Assembly: GCA_019429305.1 (NCBI GenBank)
Contig: JAHYIR010000013.1
Coordinates: 1-47,663, forward strand
Length of the DNA stretch: 47,663 bases
Direction: 5' to 3'
DNA from: Candidatus Cloacimonadota bacterium
GTDB lineage: Bacteria > Cloacimonadota > Cloacimonadia > Cloacimonadales > JAJBBL01
Shown: piece after piece, positions 1 to 8,105 of the stretch
Layout: the number at the start of each line of letters is the position of its first letter
Position numbering within the stretch: the stretch's first letter is position 1
Notes under the pieces: generated by a model
The model's input: only the letters and a program-made list of their open reading frames with translations
Told to the model about the DNA's origin: nothing
Database searches by the model: none
Position numbers and translations under genes: made by a program

Positions 1-720
1 ATGCAATTGCTCAATCAATCCCTCACTACCGGGTGAAAAGAAGATTGCTTTTTGATGAGGGTTTTCTCCGTATCGGAGTTCTGTCTTATGCCAGTTTGGA
101 AAGAGAAAGAGTTCTGTTGGTGGTTCATTTGCCAATCTTTGAAGATATTGACAGATGAATCTGTCATAAGTGGATGTAGTGGCAAATGCCTTTCTTGCCA
201 ACAGAAACCTAGTTTCCTGTTTAATCTGTCCATCTTGCAATAATTCCTCAAGCAGTGACGGGTAGTCTTCTTTATCAGAAACAACTGCAACATGTTGATA
301 GTTCTTGGCAGCAGCCCTTAACAGAGTTACTCCACCGATATCGATATTCTCGATCATTGTACTATGCTGAACTTCGTTATTGGAGAGATATTCGTTGAAT
401 ATTTTCTCAAATGGATAGAGATTAACTATAACTATATCAATCAAATTGATCAACATGTTTTCTAACTCTCTGAGATGAGCAGGATTATCACGGTCTGCTA
501 AAATCCCGCCAAAAATTTTCGGGTGGAGAGTTTTTACTCTTCCGTTCAGGATCTCGGGAAATTGGGTAATATTTTCGATCATGGTTACCTGCAGATTATT
601 CTCCTGTAGATATCTGGCAGTACCACCAGTTGCTAACAACCTGTATCCGGCTTTAATAAGGCCGTCTGCAAAAGATAAAAGACCTTCTTTATCACTTACA
701 CTCAATAAAGCACATTTCAT
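1..720 (-). CDS. purH: Bifunctional AICAR formyltransferase / IMP cyclohydrolase, N-terminal part
   Basis: The reading frame stays open from the ATG at 720 to the left edge of the window, giving 240 residues of a protein that normally has about 510. It starts MKCALLSVSDKEGL and contains GRVKTLHPKIFGG and YGENPHQKA, the hallmark segments of the IMP cyclohydrolase (MGS-like) domain and the start of the AICAR transformylase domain of PurH. PurH performs the last two steps of purine synthesis, AICAR to FAICAR to IMP, in the cytosol. An AGAGGAAT ribosome-binding site lies in the end of the upstream gene, 4 bp away, so it is the last visible gene of a four-gene minus-strand operon. The C-terminal half lies outside the window. 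Confidence 0.95.
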   Translation of the reverse strand, partial: MKCALLSVSDKEGLLSFADGLIKAGYRLLATGGTARYLQENNLQVTMIENITQFPEILNGRVKTLHPKIFGGILADRDNPAHLRELENMLINLIDIVIVNLYPFEKIFNEYLSNNEVQHSTMIENIDIGGVTLLRAAAKNYQHVAVVSDKEDYPSLLEELLQDGQIKQETRFLLARKAFATTSTYDRFICQYLQRLANEPPTELFLFPNWHKTELRYGENPHQKAIFFSPGSEGLIEQLH

Positions 721-724
721 AATA

Positions 725-1534
725 TTATTCCTCTATGTTTGATTCTTTATTTTCTAAAATGGCGATCAAGACAACTCCAAATAGGATTATCGCCCAGTTA
801 AGATAGATCCAGAAGAGAAAGATCGGTAAAGTGGCTATTACTCCGTAAACTACTTCCATATTGGTTAAATTTGAGATGTAAAAATCGAACCCCATCTTGA
901 CAATGATCCAAATCGCTGCAGCAACTGCAGAGCCAATCACTAAAGAAGAGGCACGAAAATGAACGGTGGAGGCAAAGAAATATATGAAGAGATTAACGAA
1001 AAAGAACATCAAGAACGGGATGATTATAAACGAAATATTCCGGATAAACGGAAAGTCAAATATTTGAGCTATTAAAGATACTGATGTTGATGAGAAAAGG
1101 ACCAGAATGAAGATAAAGCCGAAAAATATCATAACTATAAATTTGCCTAATTTGTAGATGATGCTTTTATTCTCGAATTCCGTGACATTGAGTATCCTGT
1201 CAAATGCACCATTGATAAACTTGAAAAGACCAAAAGAGGTCAGTATCAGAAGAGCTATGTTAAAAATATTGGAGGGCATTTTCTGATCGAGCAGATTTGA
1301 TACATAGGAAGTGGCAGTTTCCACTGAATCGGGGAGCAGGATAGATAAGAACAACTCTTGTAAATGTTCCCTGATGTTAAGACCGGGGATATCAGGGATA
1401 ATGAAGAAGATCAGTAGCAGAAAGGGTATAAAACTCAATACGGTTATGAAAGTTAATGCTGCTGATTCCTTCATTATACTGTCTTGATTTATCTTACTGA
1501 TTACTTTTCGTAAAAAAACTATGATTTTTCTCAT
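725..1534 (-). CDS. YihY/BrkB-family inner-membrane protein
   Basis: A 269-residue protein with about six hydrophobic segments. The N-terminal part (KESAALTFITVLSFIPFLLL) matches the conserved entry of the YihY/BrkB family, in which a helix with small residues precedes TM1. The family was once mislabelled RNase BN; its real function is unsettled, though some members have been linked to transport or envelope functions. Length fits the family (250-300). It sits 12 bp after the ABC permease gene and 4 bp before purH, so it is probably co-transcribed with both. Nothing in it suggests an enzyme. Confidence 0.85.
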   Translation of the reverse strand: MRKIIVFLRKVISKINQDSIMKESAALTFITVLSFIPFLLLIFFIIPDIPGLNIREHLQELFLSILLPDSVETATSYVSNLLDQKMPSNIFNIALLILTSFGLFKFINGAFDRILNVTEFENKSIIYKLGKFIVMIFFGFIFILVLFSSTSVSLIAQIFDFPFIRNISFIIIPFLMFFFVNLFIYFFASTVHFRASSLVIGSAVAAAIWIIVKMGFDFYISNLTNMEVVYGVIATLPIFLFWIYLNWAIILFGVVLIAILENKESNIEE

Positions 1535-1545
1535 CTCTCCTCCCC

Positions 1546-2772
1546 CTATTCATAAGATAGGCATTTGACAGGATCAAGATTGCTCGCTTTTATAGCTGGG
1601 AAAATACCAAATGTCAGTCCTAAAATTGCTGTTATTATCAATGATAAGATGACCATTGATGTCCCACCAGTCATTTGAACACCAAGGTATCCGCCAATAA
1701 TATCTAAAATTGATAACCCGATCAAAATACCAATAACTCCACCAGATGTTGTTATGATAAGAGTTTGGATGATAAACTGCATAAAGATGTCTATTCTCCG
1801 AGCTCCTACAGCCATTCTAATTCCAATCTCTCTTGTTCTTTCACGTACTGTCGCCATCATGATATTCATTATAACTATTCCACCCACTAAAAGAGAAATC
1901 AAACTAATGACAAAAAAGATCATACTGAAAATAGCAGAACCACCTGCCATCATATCAGCACCTTCTTTCGCCGAGCTAACGAAAAATACCGGCTCATTAC
2001 TCCGTAATCCCAAGAGTATGGTTTCAACTTTTTCTTTTAACTCAATAGTATCGTCAACATTGTAAGCCTTTATGGTTATGTTTTCGATCCGATCATCTGC
2101 TGATAATTTATTGATCATAGTACTGATCGGAACAAAGGCACGCCGATTAAGATACTCTAAAAAATTATCAGTGCCAACTGAAGTTTGCGGTTGGAAATAC
2201 CTTCTTTCCATTACTCCTATAACCTGTAACCGACGCCCCTGATAAGTTAGATACTGACCGATTGCTTGCCTGTTACCAAACAGTTGTTCTTTAACAGTAC
2301 TACCCAGCACTATGACATCATTCATGTAATTGATATCGATATTCGATATGAAACGACCTTCAGAAACATTCCATTCCTCTATCTTCGGATATTCAGGTAT
2401 AACTCCTGAAACACTTCCCCGATAAAAATCCTTTTCAAAAGTTATTAAACCCCAAGTAAAAAGATGAGGTGTTACATATTCTGCTTCCGGTATTAAACTT
2501 CGTAATTGGTTGAATTCGCGGAGGGTTAAATATGTAGGAAGATTGCGGGGATTATTATATTCCCAATTACGGATTACGTCTATCCGAGTTAGTCCCCCTC
2601 GTTCCATCATCCAAGCTAGAGTTGATTCCTGTACTCCTTTTACTAATGATTGGACAACTATTATTGACATAGTTCCTAAGACAATACTGAAGATAGTTAT
2701 TATAGCACGTATCTTGCGTGACCAAAAATCAGAAAGTCCGACAAACAGACTTTCTTTAAACGAGAGAGCCAT
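1546..2772 (-). CDS. MacB-like ABC transporter permease (FtsX family)
   Basis: A 408-residue protein with one N-terminal transmembrane helix (about residues 18-40), a large periplasmic MacB-PCD-like domain (about 45-270) and three C-terminal helices, the layout of MacB/LolE-type permeases. The conserved cytoplasmic segment TVRERTREIGIRMAVGARR is clear, and the protein ends with NLDPVKCLSYE, the usual family tail. The ATPase partner lies directly upstream and overlaps it by 17 bp. Such type VII ABC systems couple cytoplasmic ATP hydrolysis to work in the periplasm (macrolide or peptide export, lipoprotein release, toxin handling). No periplasmic adaptor (MacA-like) gene is visible, so the substrate cannot be assigned. 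Confidence 0.9.
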   Translation of the reverse strand: MALSFKESLFVGLSDFWSRKIRAIITIFSIVLGTMSIIVVQSLVKGVQESTLAWMMERGGLTRIDVIRNWEYNNPRNLPTYLTLREFNQLRSLIPEAEYVTPHLFTWGLITFEKDFYRGSVSGVIPEYPKIEEWNVSEGRFISNIDINYMNDVIVLGSTVKEQLFGNRQAIGQYLTYQGRRLQVIGVMERRYFQPQTSVGTDNFLEYLNRRAFVPISTMINKLSADDRIENITIKAYNVDDTIELKEKVETILLGLRSNEPVFFVSSAKEGADMMAGGSAIFSMIFFVISLISLLVGGIVIMNIMMATVRERTREIGIRMAVGARRIDIFMQFIIQTLIITTSGGVIGILIGLSILDIIGGYLGVQMTGGTSMVILSLIITAILGLTFGIFPAIKASNLDPVKCLSYE

Positions 2773-3445
2773 TATCTTCTATTTTCCCATCTATAATTTT
2801 GATTATTCTGTTAGCATGAGATGCAACATTGTTGTCGTGAGTTACCACGATTATTGTATTACCGGTTTTATGGAGCTCACTTATAATGCTTAAAATATCA
2901 TTCCCTGAAGTAGAGTCGAGATTTCCTGTCGGTTCATCTGCCAGTATGATGGCAGGTTTGGTTACCAATGCTCTCGCAATAGCCACTCTCTGTCGCTGTC
3001 CACCTGATAACTCTGATGGACGATGCTTTAATCTGTCACCTAAACCGACTTCTTCTAAAACTGAAATTGTTCTTTTTATCCGCTCTTTACTCTTTATACC
3101 CGCGTATATCAAAGGAATTTCGACGTTCTTCTGAATGTTGAGATGAGGTAGCAAATTAAAGGTTTGAAAGACAAAACCTACTTTGCGATTACGGATAGCT
3201 GCTAAACGTGCTTTACTCAAATTACTGATTTTCTCACCATCTAAATAATAATCTCCCGAAGTTGGAGTATCCAAACAACCCATTATATGCATTAGAGTTG
3301 ACTTACCTGATCCGGATGGACCCATTATGGAAACAAACTCACCTTTATTTATTTGTAGATCTACCCCATTCAACGCTCTAACTCTAATCTTACCCATCGG
3401 ATAATCTTTGATAATTGATCTGGTTTTGATTAGCTCTTCGTTCAT
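2756..3445 (-). CDS. ABC transporter ATP-binding protein (MacB/LolD type)
   Basis: A 229-residue single nucleotide-binding domain. Walker A is GPSGSGKST (about residue 42), the signature is LSGGQRQRVAIARAL (about 145) and Walker B plus D-loop is IILADEPTGNLD. The PTGNLDS sequence and overall length are typical of the LolD/MacB/FtsE subfamily, which works with the MacB-like permease encoded next and overlapping by 17 bp. It is the first gene of the minus-strand operon. The start at 3445 is preceded by an AGGAGC ribosome-binding site, and a TATATTTG box lies about 45 bp upstream. Confidence 0.93.
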   Translation of the reverse strand: MNEELIKTRSIIKDYPMGKIRVRALNGVDLQINKGEFVSIMGPSGSGKSTLMHIMGCLDTPTSGDYYLDGEKISNLSKARLAAIRNRKVGFVFQTFNLLPHLNIQKNVEIPLIYAGIKSKERIKRTISVLEEVGLGDRLKHRPSELSGGQRQRVAIARALVTKPAIILADEPTGNLDSTSGNDILSIISELHKTGNTIIVVTHDNNVASHANRIIKIIDGKIEDNGSLV

Positions 3446-3488
3446 AATCGCTCCTATGAAACAAGAATAAAATCTGTTTGTTTTTTAG

Positions 3489-3496
3489 CAAATATA
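3489..3496 (-). promoter_or_regulatory. Candidate -7 box (TAnnTTTG type) for the ABC operon
   Basis: On the minus strand this reads TATATTTG, identical to the TAnnTTTG -7 consensus known for Bacteroidota, 44 bp upstream of the ABC ATPase start. I see no convincing -33 TTTG at the expected distance, so the assignment rests on the box and its position only. Confidence 0.3.
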
Positions 3497-3563
3497 ATTT
3501 CTCTTAACGAGCATACTAAAAATCGCCGTATAAATAAATACTACTAAAATCATCTGAAAGGCA

Positions 3564-3584
3564 TTTCTTGAAACACTCAAGAAA
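3564..3584. promoter_or_regulatory. Perfect 8-bp inverted repeat in the divergent promoter region
   Basis: TTTCTTGA - AACAC - TCAAGAAA, a perfect 8-bp inverted repeat with a 5-nt spacer between two divergently transcribed genes. It has no U-tract that would make it a terminator on the plus strand. It could be an operator for one or both genes; nothing shows which protein would bind. Confidence 0.35.
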
Positions 3585-3718
3585 AATAACTTGCACATAT
3601 TTCAATGGATATTTTAATTAAACCAAATGAAAATATTGATTAGGAAAAGAAATATAATAAAGGGATTGATTGGCATAGAAATTGCAACTATGGAAAGGAT
3701 ATTAACAAGGGGGTAATA

Positions 3719-4132
3719 ATGAATTTACAAGGAACTTTAATAAAGGTTTTCTTGTTACTTATTTTAGTCATTTTGACTGGCTCGATAACAGCTAATACTG
3801 ATGATATATGTATTCCTGAAGTAGATGATACTAATAACATCGAATTTTTTATTGATAATTTGAGATTCACAGCCAGCCCGAATCCTTTTGAAGATTATAC
3901 AGTACTTACAGTATATGTCAGTGAATCTATTCGTGGCTCAATTACCATTAAAGATCGTTTAGGAAATACTGTAAACAATTTATACAGTGGATTGTTCAAA
4001 CTGGGAGATAATTATATAATGTGGAACGGAGCAGATGACTATGGTTTTAGCTTAGATGCTGGAAGCTATCTCTGTGAACTCCATTTCGAAGATCGTTACA
4101 CATCAAGAACAATAATTCTGATCCTTAAATAA
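3719..4132 (+). CDS. Small secreted protein made almost only of a FlgD/T9SS-like C-terminal domain
   Basis: A 137-residue protein with a signal peptide (hydrophobic core about residues 7-22, likely cleavage after TANTD-region residues) and about 25 linker residues. The remaining 90 residues are the FlgD-Ig-like fold used as a C-terminal sorting tail in FCB-group surface proteins: ASPNPFEDYT, then IRGSITIKDRLGN, then YIMWNGADDYGFSLDAGSYL. In the large GLUG protein of this window the same domain sits at the end of a 600-residue cargo; here it has practically no cargo. It starts after a strong AAGGGGG ribosome-binding site and is followed by its own terminator, so it is a single-gene unit. Function unknown. 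Confidence 0.75.
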   Translation: MNLQGTLIKVFLLLILVILTGSITANTDDICIPEVDDTNNIEFFIDNLRFTASPNPFEDYTVLTVYVSESIRGSITIKDRLGNTVNNLYSGLFKLGDNYIMWNGADDYGFSLDAGSYLCELHFEDRYTSRTIILILK

Positions 4133-4218
4133 TAAATAAAAAGAATCTATTAAGTAAATATAGTTCATACTTGTTGACACTTTAGTAATTAATCGTTTAC
4201 AGTAAATTATAATCTCTT

Positions 4219-4246
4219 AGCTCTCTTTCCAAAGAGAGCTTTTTTT
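4219..4246 (+). terminator. Rho-independent terminator
   Basis: Arms AGCTCTCTTT and AAAGAGAGCT are perfectly complementary and are followed by a run of seven T. It lies 87 bp after the FlgD-domain gene and should end that transcript. Confidence 0.8.
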
Positions 4247-4298
4247 GTATCAACTTAATAGACAAATAATTCTGTAACCAGCAAAAATGTAATAATTC

Positions 4299-4327
4299 TT
4301 GACAATTTTAGCGGTTTATAAATGATA
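4299..4327 (+). promoter_or_regulatory. Candidate promoter of the lipoprotein/LysM operon
   Basis: A perfect TTGACA at 4299-4304 is followed by AT-rich sequence with TATAAATGATA around 4317-4327, just 33 bp before the lipoprotein start and after the preceding terminator. The -10 element cannot be fixed: at the standard 17-bp spacing the hexamer is ATGATA. Confidence 0.4.
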
Positions 4328-4359
4328 CATATATCAAATCAATGATAAGGAGTGTTATT

Positions 4360-4605
4360 ATGAAAAGTTTCCTGAAACTTATGACTATAGGTTTAATTTT
4401 GGCTACTTTGTTAATTGCTGCATGTTCAAGACCGCCACAACCTGTTTCTCAAGATCAGTATCAAACTGCTGTAAGAGAAGCAAGAGAGGCAGAAGCAACA
4501 GCCGACAGCAATCTTCAAGAGAAAAAAGATTTAGAGGCAGAGCTGGCTCGAAAAGAGGCAGAATTAAGATCTCTCAGAGATTATGAAAGAGAATTAGGTC
4601 TGTGA
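4360..4605 (+). CDS. Small coiled-coil lipoprotein
   Basis: The ATG at 4360 is chosen over one at 4342 because AAGGAG stands at 4347-4352. The 81-residue product has a type II signal peptide with lipobox LIAAC (Cys22 the lipidation site), then a highly charged Glu/Ala/Arg-rich helix through residue 78 that looks like a coiled coil. It resembles small envelope lipoproteins of the Lpp type in layout but I see no sequence match. The next gene, 14 bp downstream, is a LysM protein with its own coiled coil; the pair may tether the outer membrane to peptidoglycan (inference). Confidence 0.75.
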   Translation: MKSFLKLMTIGLILATLLIAACSRPPQPVSQDQYQTAVREAREAEATADSNLQEKKDLEAELARKEAELRSLRDYERELGL

Positions 4606-4619
4606 TAGGGGAGGTAAAG

Positions 4620-5507
4620 ATGAAACATATAATAATAATCACACTCGCAGCTTTATTACTGTTACCTGTTTTGTTGTTTGGACAGTTTACTTACTTAAGT
4701 GAAGAAGAATATAGAAGTTTAAGTCGTAGTGAACGTCAGATCTACTCTGAAAACCTAGAACGAGAATATTTAAATCTTCAACAAAGAAAAGCTGATGCTA
4801 TTGCAGCAAATGAGCAGTATTTAGTCGAAATAGCTGATTTGAGAGCTCGTATCGCTGCAATCGACAGTGAATATGAGATCGTATATAATAGAATTCTTGA
4901 TGGTCTCGGTATTACCCGCGCTGATGTAGATGCGGCACGTATAAGATTAGAAGAATATAATCGCCGTGTTGATAATTGGAATAGAATGTCTGATACTGAG
5001 CTGTGGAATAATGCAACAGCAATCCGCCAGACTATTAATGAGTATGAAGAATTTAAGCAAACTAATGTAGCTAAAGCTCCAGATTTTCGTAACGATATAG
5101 TGGAACTTAACCGCAAAATAGTTAATCTAGAAGCTAATTTAGATAGAGTTAGACCGAAATACTATGAAGATTCCTATACGGTTGTTCGTGGTGACTATCT
5201 TGCTAAAATAGCTGGTTATAGCTTCATCTATGATGACTCTTCAAAATGGGGAATTATTTATCGTGCCAATCGTGACCAGATTACTGATCCTAATTTGATC
5301 TATGTCGATCAAGTTTTGAAAATACCTCGTGGTTTACCTGATACATGGAAAGTTTATCGTGGTGAGAGCTTATGGCGTATAGCTTCTTATCCAGAGGTTT
5401 ACGGTAAAGGGATCGAATGGCCAAGAATATATCGAGAAAACAGAGATCAAATACAAGATCCTGATTTGATATACCCTAATCAGATATTCCGTATCCCCAG
5501 AGATTAA
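4620..5507 (+). CDS. Periplasmic LysM protein with N-terminal coiled coil
   Basis: Start placed at ATG 4620 because GGGGAGG lies just before it; a longer GTG start at 4602 would overlap that site. The 295-residue product has a signal peptide (hydrophobic residues 3-20, FGQ cleavage region), a charged helical region of about 150 residues, and two divergent LysM repeats at the C-terminus: one from YTVVRGDYLAKIAG to LIYVDQVLKIPRG, the second from WKVYRGESLWRIAS to LIYPNQIFRIPRD. LysM modules bind GlcNAc-containing peptidoglycan. Both repeats carry a 10-12-residue insertion before IYR.NRDQI. It is the second gene of a two-gene unit closed by the terminator at 5533. Confidence 0.88.
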   Translation: MKHIIIITLAALLLLPVLLFGQFTYLSEEEYRSLSRSERQIYSENLEREYLNLQQRKADAIAANEQYLVEIADLRARIAAIDSEYEIVYNRILDGLGITRADVDAARIRLEEYNRRVDNWNRMSDTELWNNATAIRQTINEYEEFKQTNVAKAPDFRNDIVELNRKIVNLEANLDRVRPKYYEDSYTVVRGDYLAKIAGYSFIYDDSSKWGIIYRANRDQITDPNLIYVDQVLKIPRGLPDTWKVYRGESLWRIASYPEVYGKGIEWPRIYRENRDQIQDPDLIYPNQIFRIPRD

Positions 5508-5532
5508 ATTTTAAATGTAGATATTTTTTAAG

Positions 5533-5567
5533 AAGGAAGCCTCTATTATAGGGGCTTCCATTCTTTT
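5533..5567 (+). terminator. Rho-independent terminator
   Basis: GGAAGCCTCTA pairs with TAGGGGCTTCC (one G-U) around a short loop, followed by ATTCTTTTAT. It separates the LysM unit from the following operon. The T-tract is imperfect. Confidence 0.6.
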
Positions 5568-5595
5568 ATACCCCTATAAGAACGAGAGTAAAATA

Positions 5596-7707
5596 TTGAA
5601 ACACAGTTGGATCTTCATAATCCTTATTTGCTCAATTATCATCTCCTATCTGTTTTTTGTTTTGCACAGAAATAGTTATGATATATTGGGCTATAGCTAT
5701 AAGGTCGGACAAATAGCTGATAGAGATGTCATCGCTCCCTTTACTTTTACCGTTTATAAAAGCGCAGAGACCAGAGCACAGGAGCAAGAGATAATAGACA
5801 CTACCATAGAACCTATATATCGTATTTCTGATGAGATTAAGTACAATGTTATTCAAAGAGTTGATGTATTTATGGAAAGTTTAGCTCTTTTGGATCTCCA
5901 AGACTATACAAAAACAAATAACTATCTAAGTCGCCAGTTTGGATTTTCATTGACTCCGGAAATGCTCAATACTCTTACAGATCAGAACAAAAAACTACTG
6001 CTCTATGAACATCTTATTCAATCATTTAACAGAGTTATGGATATTGGGGTTTATGATGAAGAAGTCTCATTGCAAACCATCCAGTTGGTACGTAATGATG
6101 ATGTGAGGAGGTATAGTTTAGATCGGCTCTATAGCCCGTCAGAAGTATCTGCACGAATAATAAATGATATGCCTGATCAACAACTCAAGATAATATTAGC
6201 ACAAATTCTGCATTATTTTGTTGATTACAATATTGTCATTGATGTTGACAGAATGAACAGATTAAGACAGGAAGCTTATCAAGTTATTGATCCAGTATTA
6301 ACAGAGGTTTTAGAAAATGAAGAGATCATCAGAAAAAACCGTAGAATAACCGAGACAGACCTCAGAAAACTCGATGCATTGTCTAATGCCTACCGAGAAT
6401 ATATACAAGAGAGCGAATTACCAGACATACTTCTATCAACAATAGCATATTTCTTACTATCTATGTTGTTGATTCTTTCCGGATATTTATTCTTTAGAGT
6501 TGCTATTAAGGAGCATTTTAAAGACATAAGACATACTACAATATATGCCATACTTATTTTGATAACCTGTCTATTCGCTTTCGTGGTTGCTATGTTTCCT
6601 GTATTACATATCTTGATATTTCCATTTAGCATGTCTGTATTTATCTTTGCCCTGATTTTCTCGCCGTTAGGCGGTTTTATTTTCAATATTGTTGCTTATT
6701 TCCTTATTCTACCCTTTTTCAATTGGAATATCATTGACACTTCAATCATATTTTTAGCAACTATGCTGATCATTGTTGTCATGACAAAGATGAAAGATAG
6801 CCACGATTTCATACCATTATCGATTTATATCATCTTTTCTTTCTTTATATCATTATCTGTAATTGCTTTGGTGACATCACTTTCGGGAGAAGAATTTCTG
6901 CTATTTTTTGTGTATGGTATCATATCTTGTGCGATTTCAATCACAGGGATGGTATTGATTTCTCCTATTATAGAGAAACGTCTTAATTTAGCAACAAAGA
7001 TGATCTTGCTGGAGTTATTAGACACGAATAATCCAATTTTAAAACGTATGGCAATAGAAGCACCCGGTACTTTTCATCATTCCATAACTGTGGGTATCTT
7101 AGCGGAAAGTGCTGCTGAAGCAATTGGTGCAAATCCTTTATTGGCTAGGGTAGCTAGCTATTATCATGATATTGGAAAGTTAGAAAATCCATACATCTTT
7201 ATCGAGAATAATAGTGATGCAACAAAAATACATGATGATATGGAGAGTTATGAAAGTGCTGCTAACATTAAGAACCATGTTTTAGAAGGTCTAAGTTTGG
7301 CTAAAAAAAACAGACTTCCGGAACAGGTTATAGATATTATCAAACAACATCATGGTGACAGCAAAGTAGCATATTTTTATAATAAAGCAAAGGAAAAGAA
7401 TACCACTATTGAAGATGAAACGATCTATCGGTATTATGGTCCTAAACCTCAAACAAAAGAAGCTGCGTTGGTTATGATTGCCGATATTGTAGAATCAACA
7501 GCAAAATCACAAATGCATCAACATACTGAAGAATCACTTAAAAAGATTATTAATGATACGATCCAAAGATTGATCTTAGAAGAACAACTTTCAGAAACAC
7601 CGATCACTTTAAGAGAGTTGGAAATAACTAAAAGCTATATGCTACCGATTATCATCGGTATATATAGAAAAAGAATTGAGTATCCGGAATATCAAACTAA
7701 TCAATAA
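5596..7707 (+). CDS. PgpH-like 7TM-HD phosphohydrolase (putative cyclic-di-AMP phosphodiesterase)
   Basis: A 703-residue membrane protein with the 7TMR-HD architecture: one N-terminal helix (residues 4-24), an extracytoplasmic 7TMR-HDED domain (about 30-270), seven helices (about 273-455), then a cytoplasmic HD domain (about 485-650) with the metal-binding HH at about 494 and HDIGK at about 525. PgpH of Listeria degrades cyclic-di-AMP, and the family is named for that; activity here is by family. The start is TTG, with no ATG before residue 90. It leads a seven-gene operon, and ybeY begins inside its 3' end, the common pgpH-ybeY order. A YbbR-domain protein elsewhere in the window (31.9 kb) supports use of this nucleotide. 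Confidence 0.88.
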   Translation: MKHSWIFIILICSIIISYLFFVLHRNSYDILGYSYKVGQIADRDVIAPFTFTVYKSAETRAQEQEIIDTTIEPIYRISDEIKYNVIQRVDVFMESLALLDLQDYTKTNNYLSRQFGFSLTPEMLNTLTDQNKKLLLYEHLIQSFNRVMDIGVYDEEVSLQTIQLVRNDDVRRYSLDRLYSPSEVSARIINDMPDQQLKIILAQILHYFVDYNIVIDVDRMNRLRQEAYQVIDPVLTEVLENEEIIRKNRRITETDLRKLDALSNAYREYIQESELPDILLSTIAYFLLSMLLILSGYLFFRVAIKEHFKDIRHTTIYAILILITCLFAFVVAMFPVLHILIFPFSMSVFIFALIFSPLGGFIFNIVAYFLILPFFNWNIIDTSIIFLATMLIIVVMTKMKDSHDFIPLSIYIIFSFFISLSVIALVTSLSGEEFLLFFVYGIISCAISITGMVLISPIIEKRLNLATKMILLELLDTNNPILKRMAIEAPGTFHHSITVGILAESAAEAIGANPLLARVASYYHDIGKLENPYIFIENNSDATKIHDDMESYESAANIKNHVLEGLSLAKKNRLPEQVIDIIKQHHGDSKVAYFYNKAKEKNTTIEDETIYRYYGPKPQTKEAALVMIADIVESTAKSQMHQHTEESLKKIINDTIQRLILEEQLSETPITLRELEITKSYMLPIIIGIYRKRIEYPEYQTNQ

Positions 7708-8092
7708 AACAACCTATTCTGTTGACAGAAAGGTCTTTATAAAGCTTTTGGATTCTATAGCTCAGTATGAGAAAGAATTAGAAGGTAAAGACATTGATGT
7801 ATGTCTTGTTGGAGAAAGAGAAATTAAAAGTCTAAATAAAAGATTTTTTGGCAGGGATACTGTCACTGATGTTTTAACCTTTCACAGCGAATTTGCTTTA
7901 CTACCCTATTTAGGTGAAATTGTGATAAACATAGAGAGTATCATGAAAGAAAGAGATTCAGGTAATCTAGAAGAATTGAATAGAGTTTTCATTCATGGGG
8001 TATTACATCTATTAGGTTTTGACCATATCAACACAGAAGCTGGCAAACAGATGTCCGATAAAGAAAGTTTTTTGTTAAAAAATCTAAATTAG
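7676..8092 (+). CDS. ybeY: Endoribonuclease YbeY (rRNA maturation factor)
   Basis: A 138-residue protein with the zinc site HGVLHLLGFDH (about residues 106-116) and TVTDVLTFHSE, both diagnostic of YbeY/UPF0054. YbeY is a metal-dependent RNase acting in 16S rRNA 3'-end maturation and ribosome quality control. The best start is TTG at 7676, overlapping the upstream gene by 32 bp; no ATG occurs in the first 90 residues and the N-terminal strand SIRNIKLINKT looks genuine. Start is therefore the weak point; the identity is firm. Confidence 0.9.
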   Translation: MSIRNIKLINKTTYSVDRKVFIKLLDSIAQYEKELEGKDIDVCLVGEREIKSLNKRFFGRDTVTDVLTFHSEFALLPYLGEIVINIESIMKERDSGNLEELNRVFIHGVLHLLGFDHINTEAGKQMSDKESFLLKNLN

Positions 8093-8105
8093 GATCAGAG
8101 TTTTC

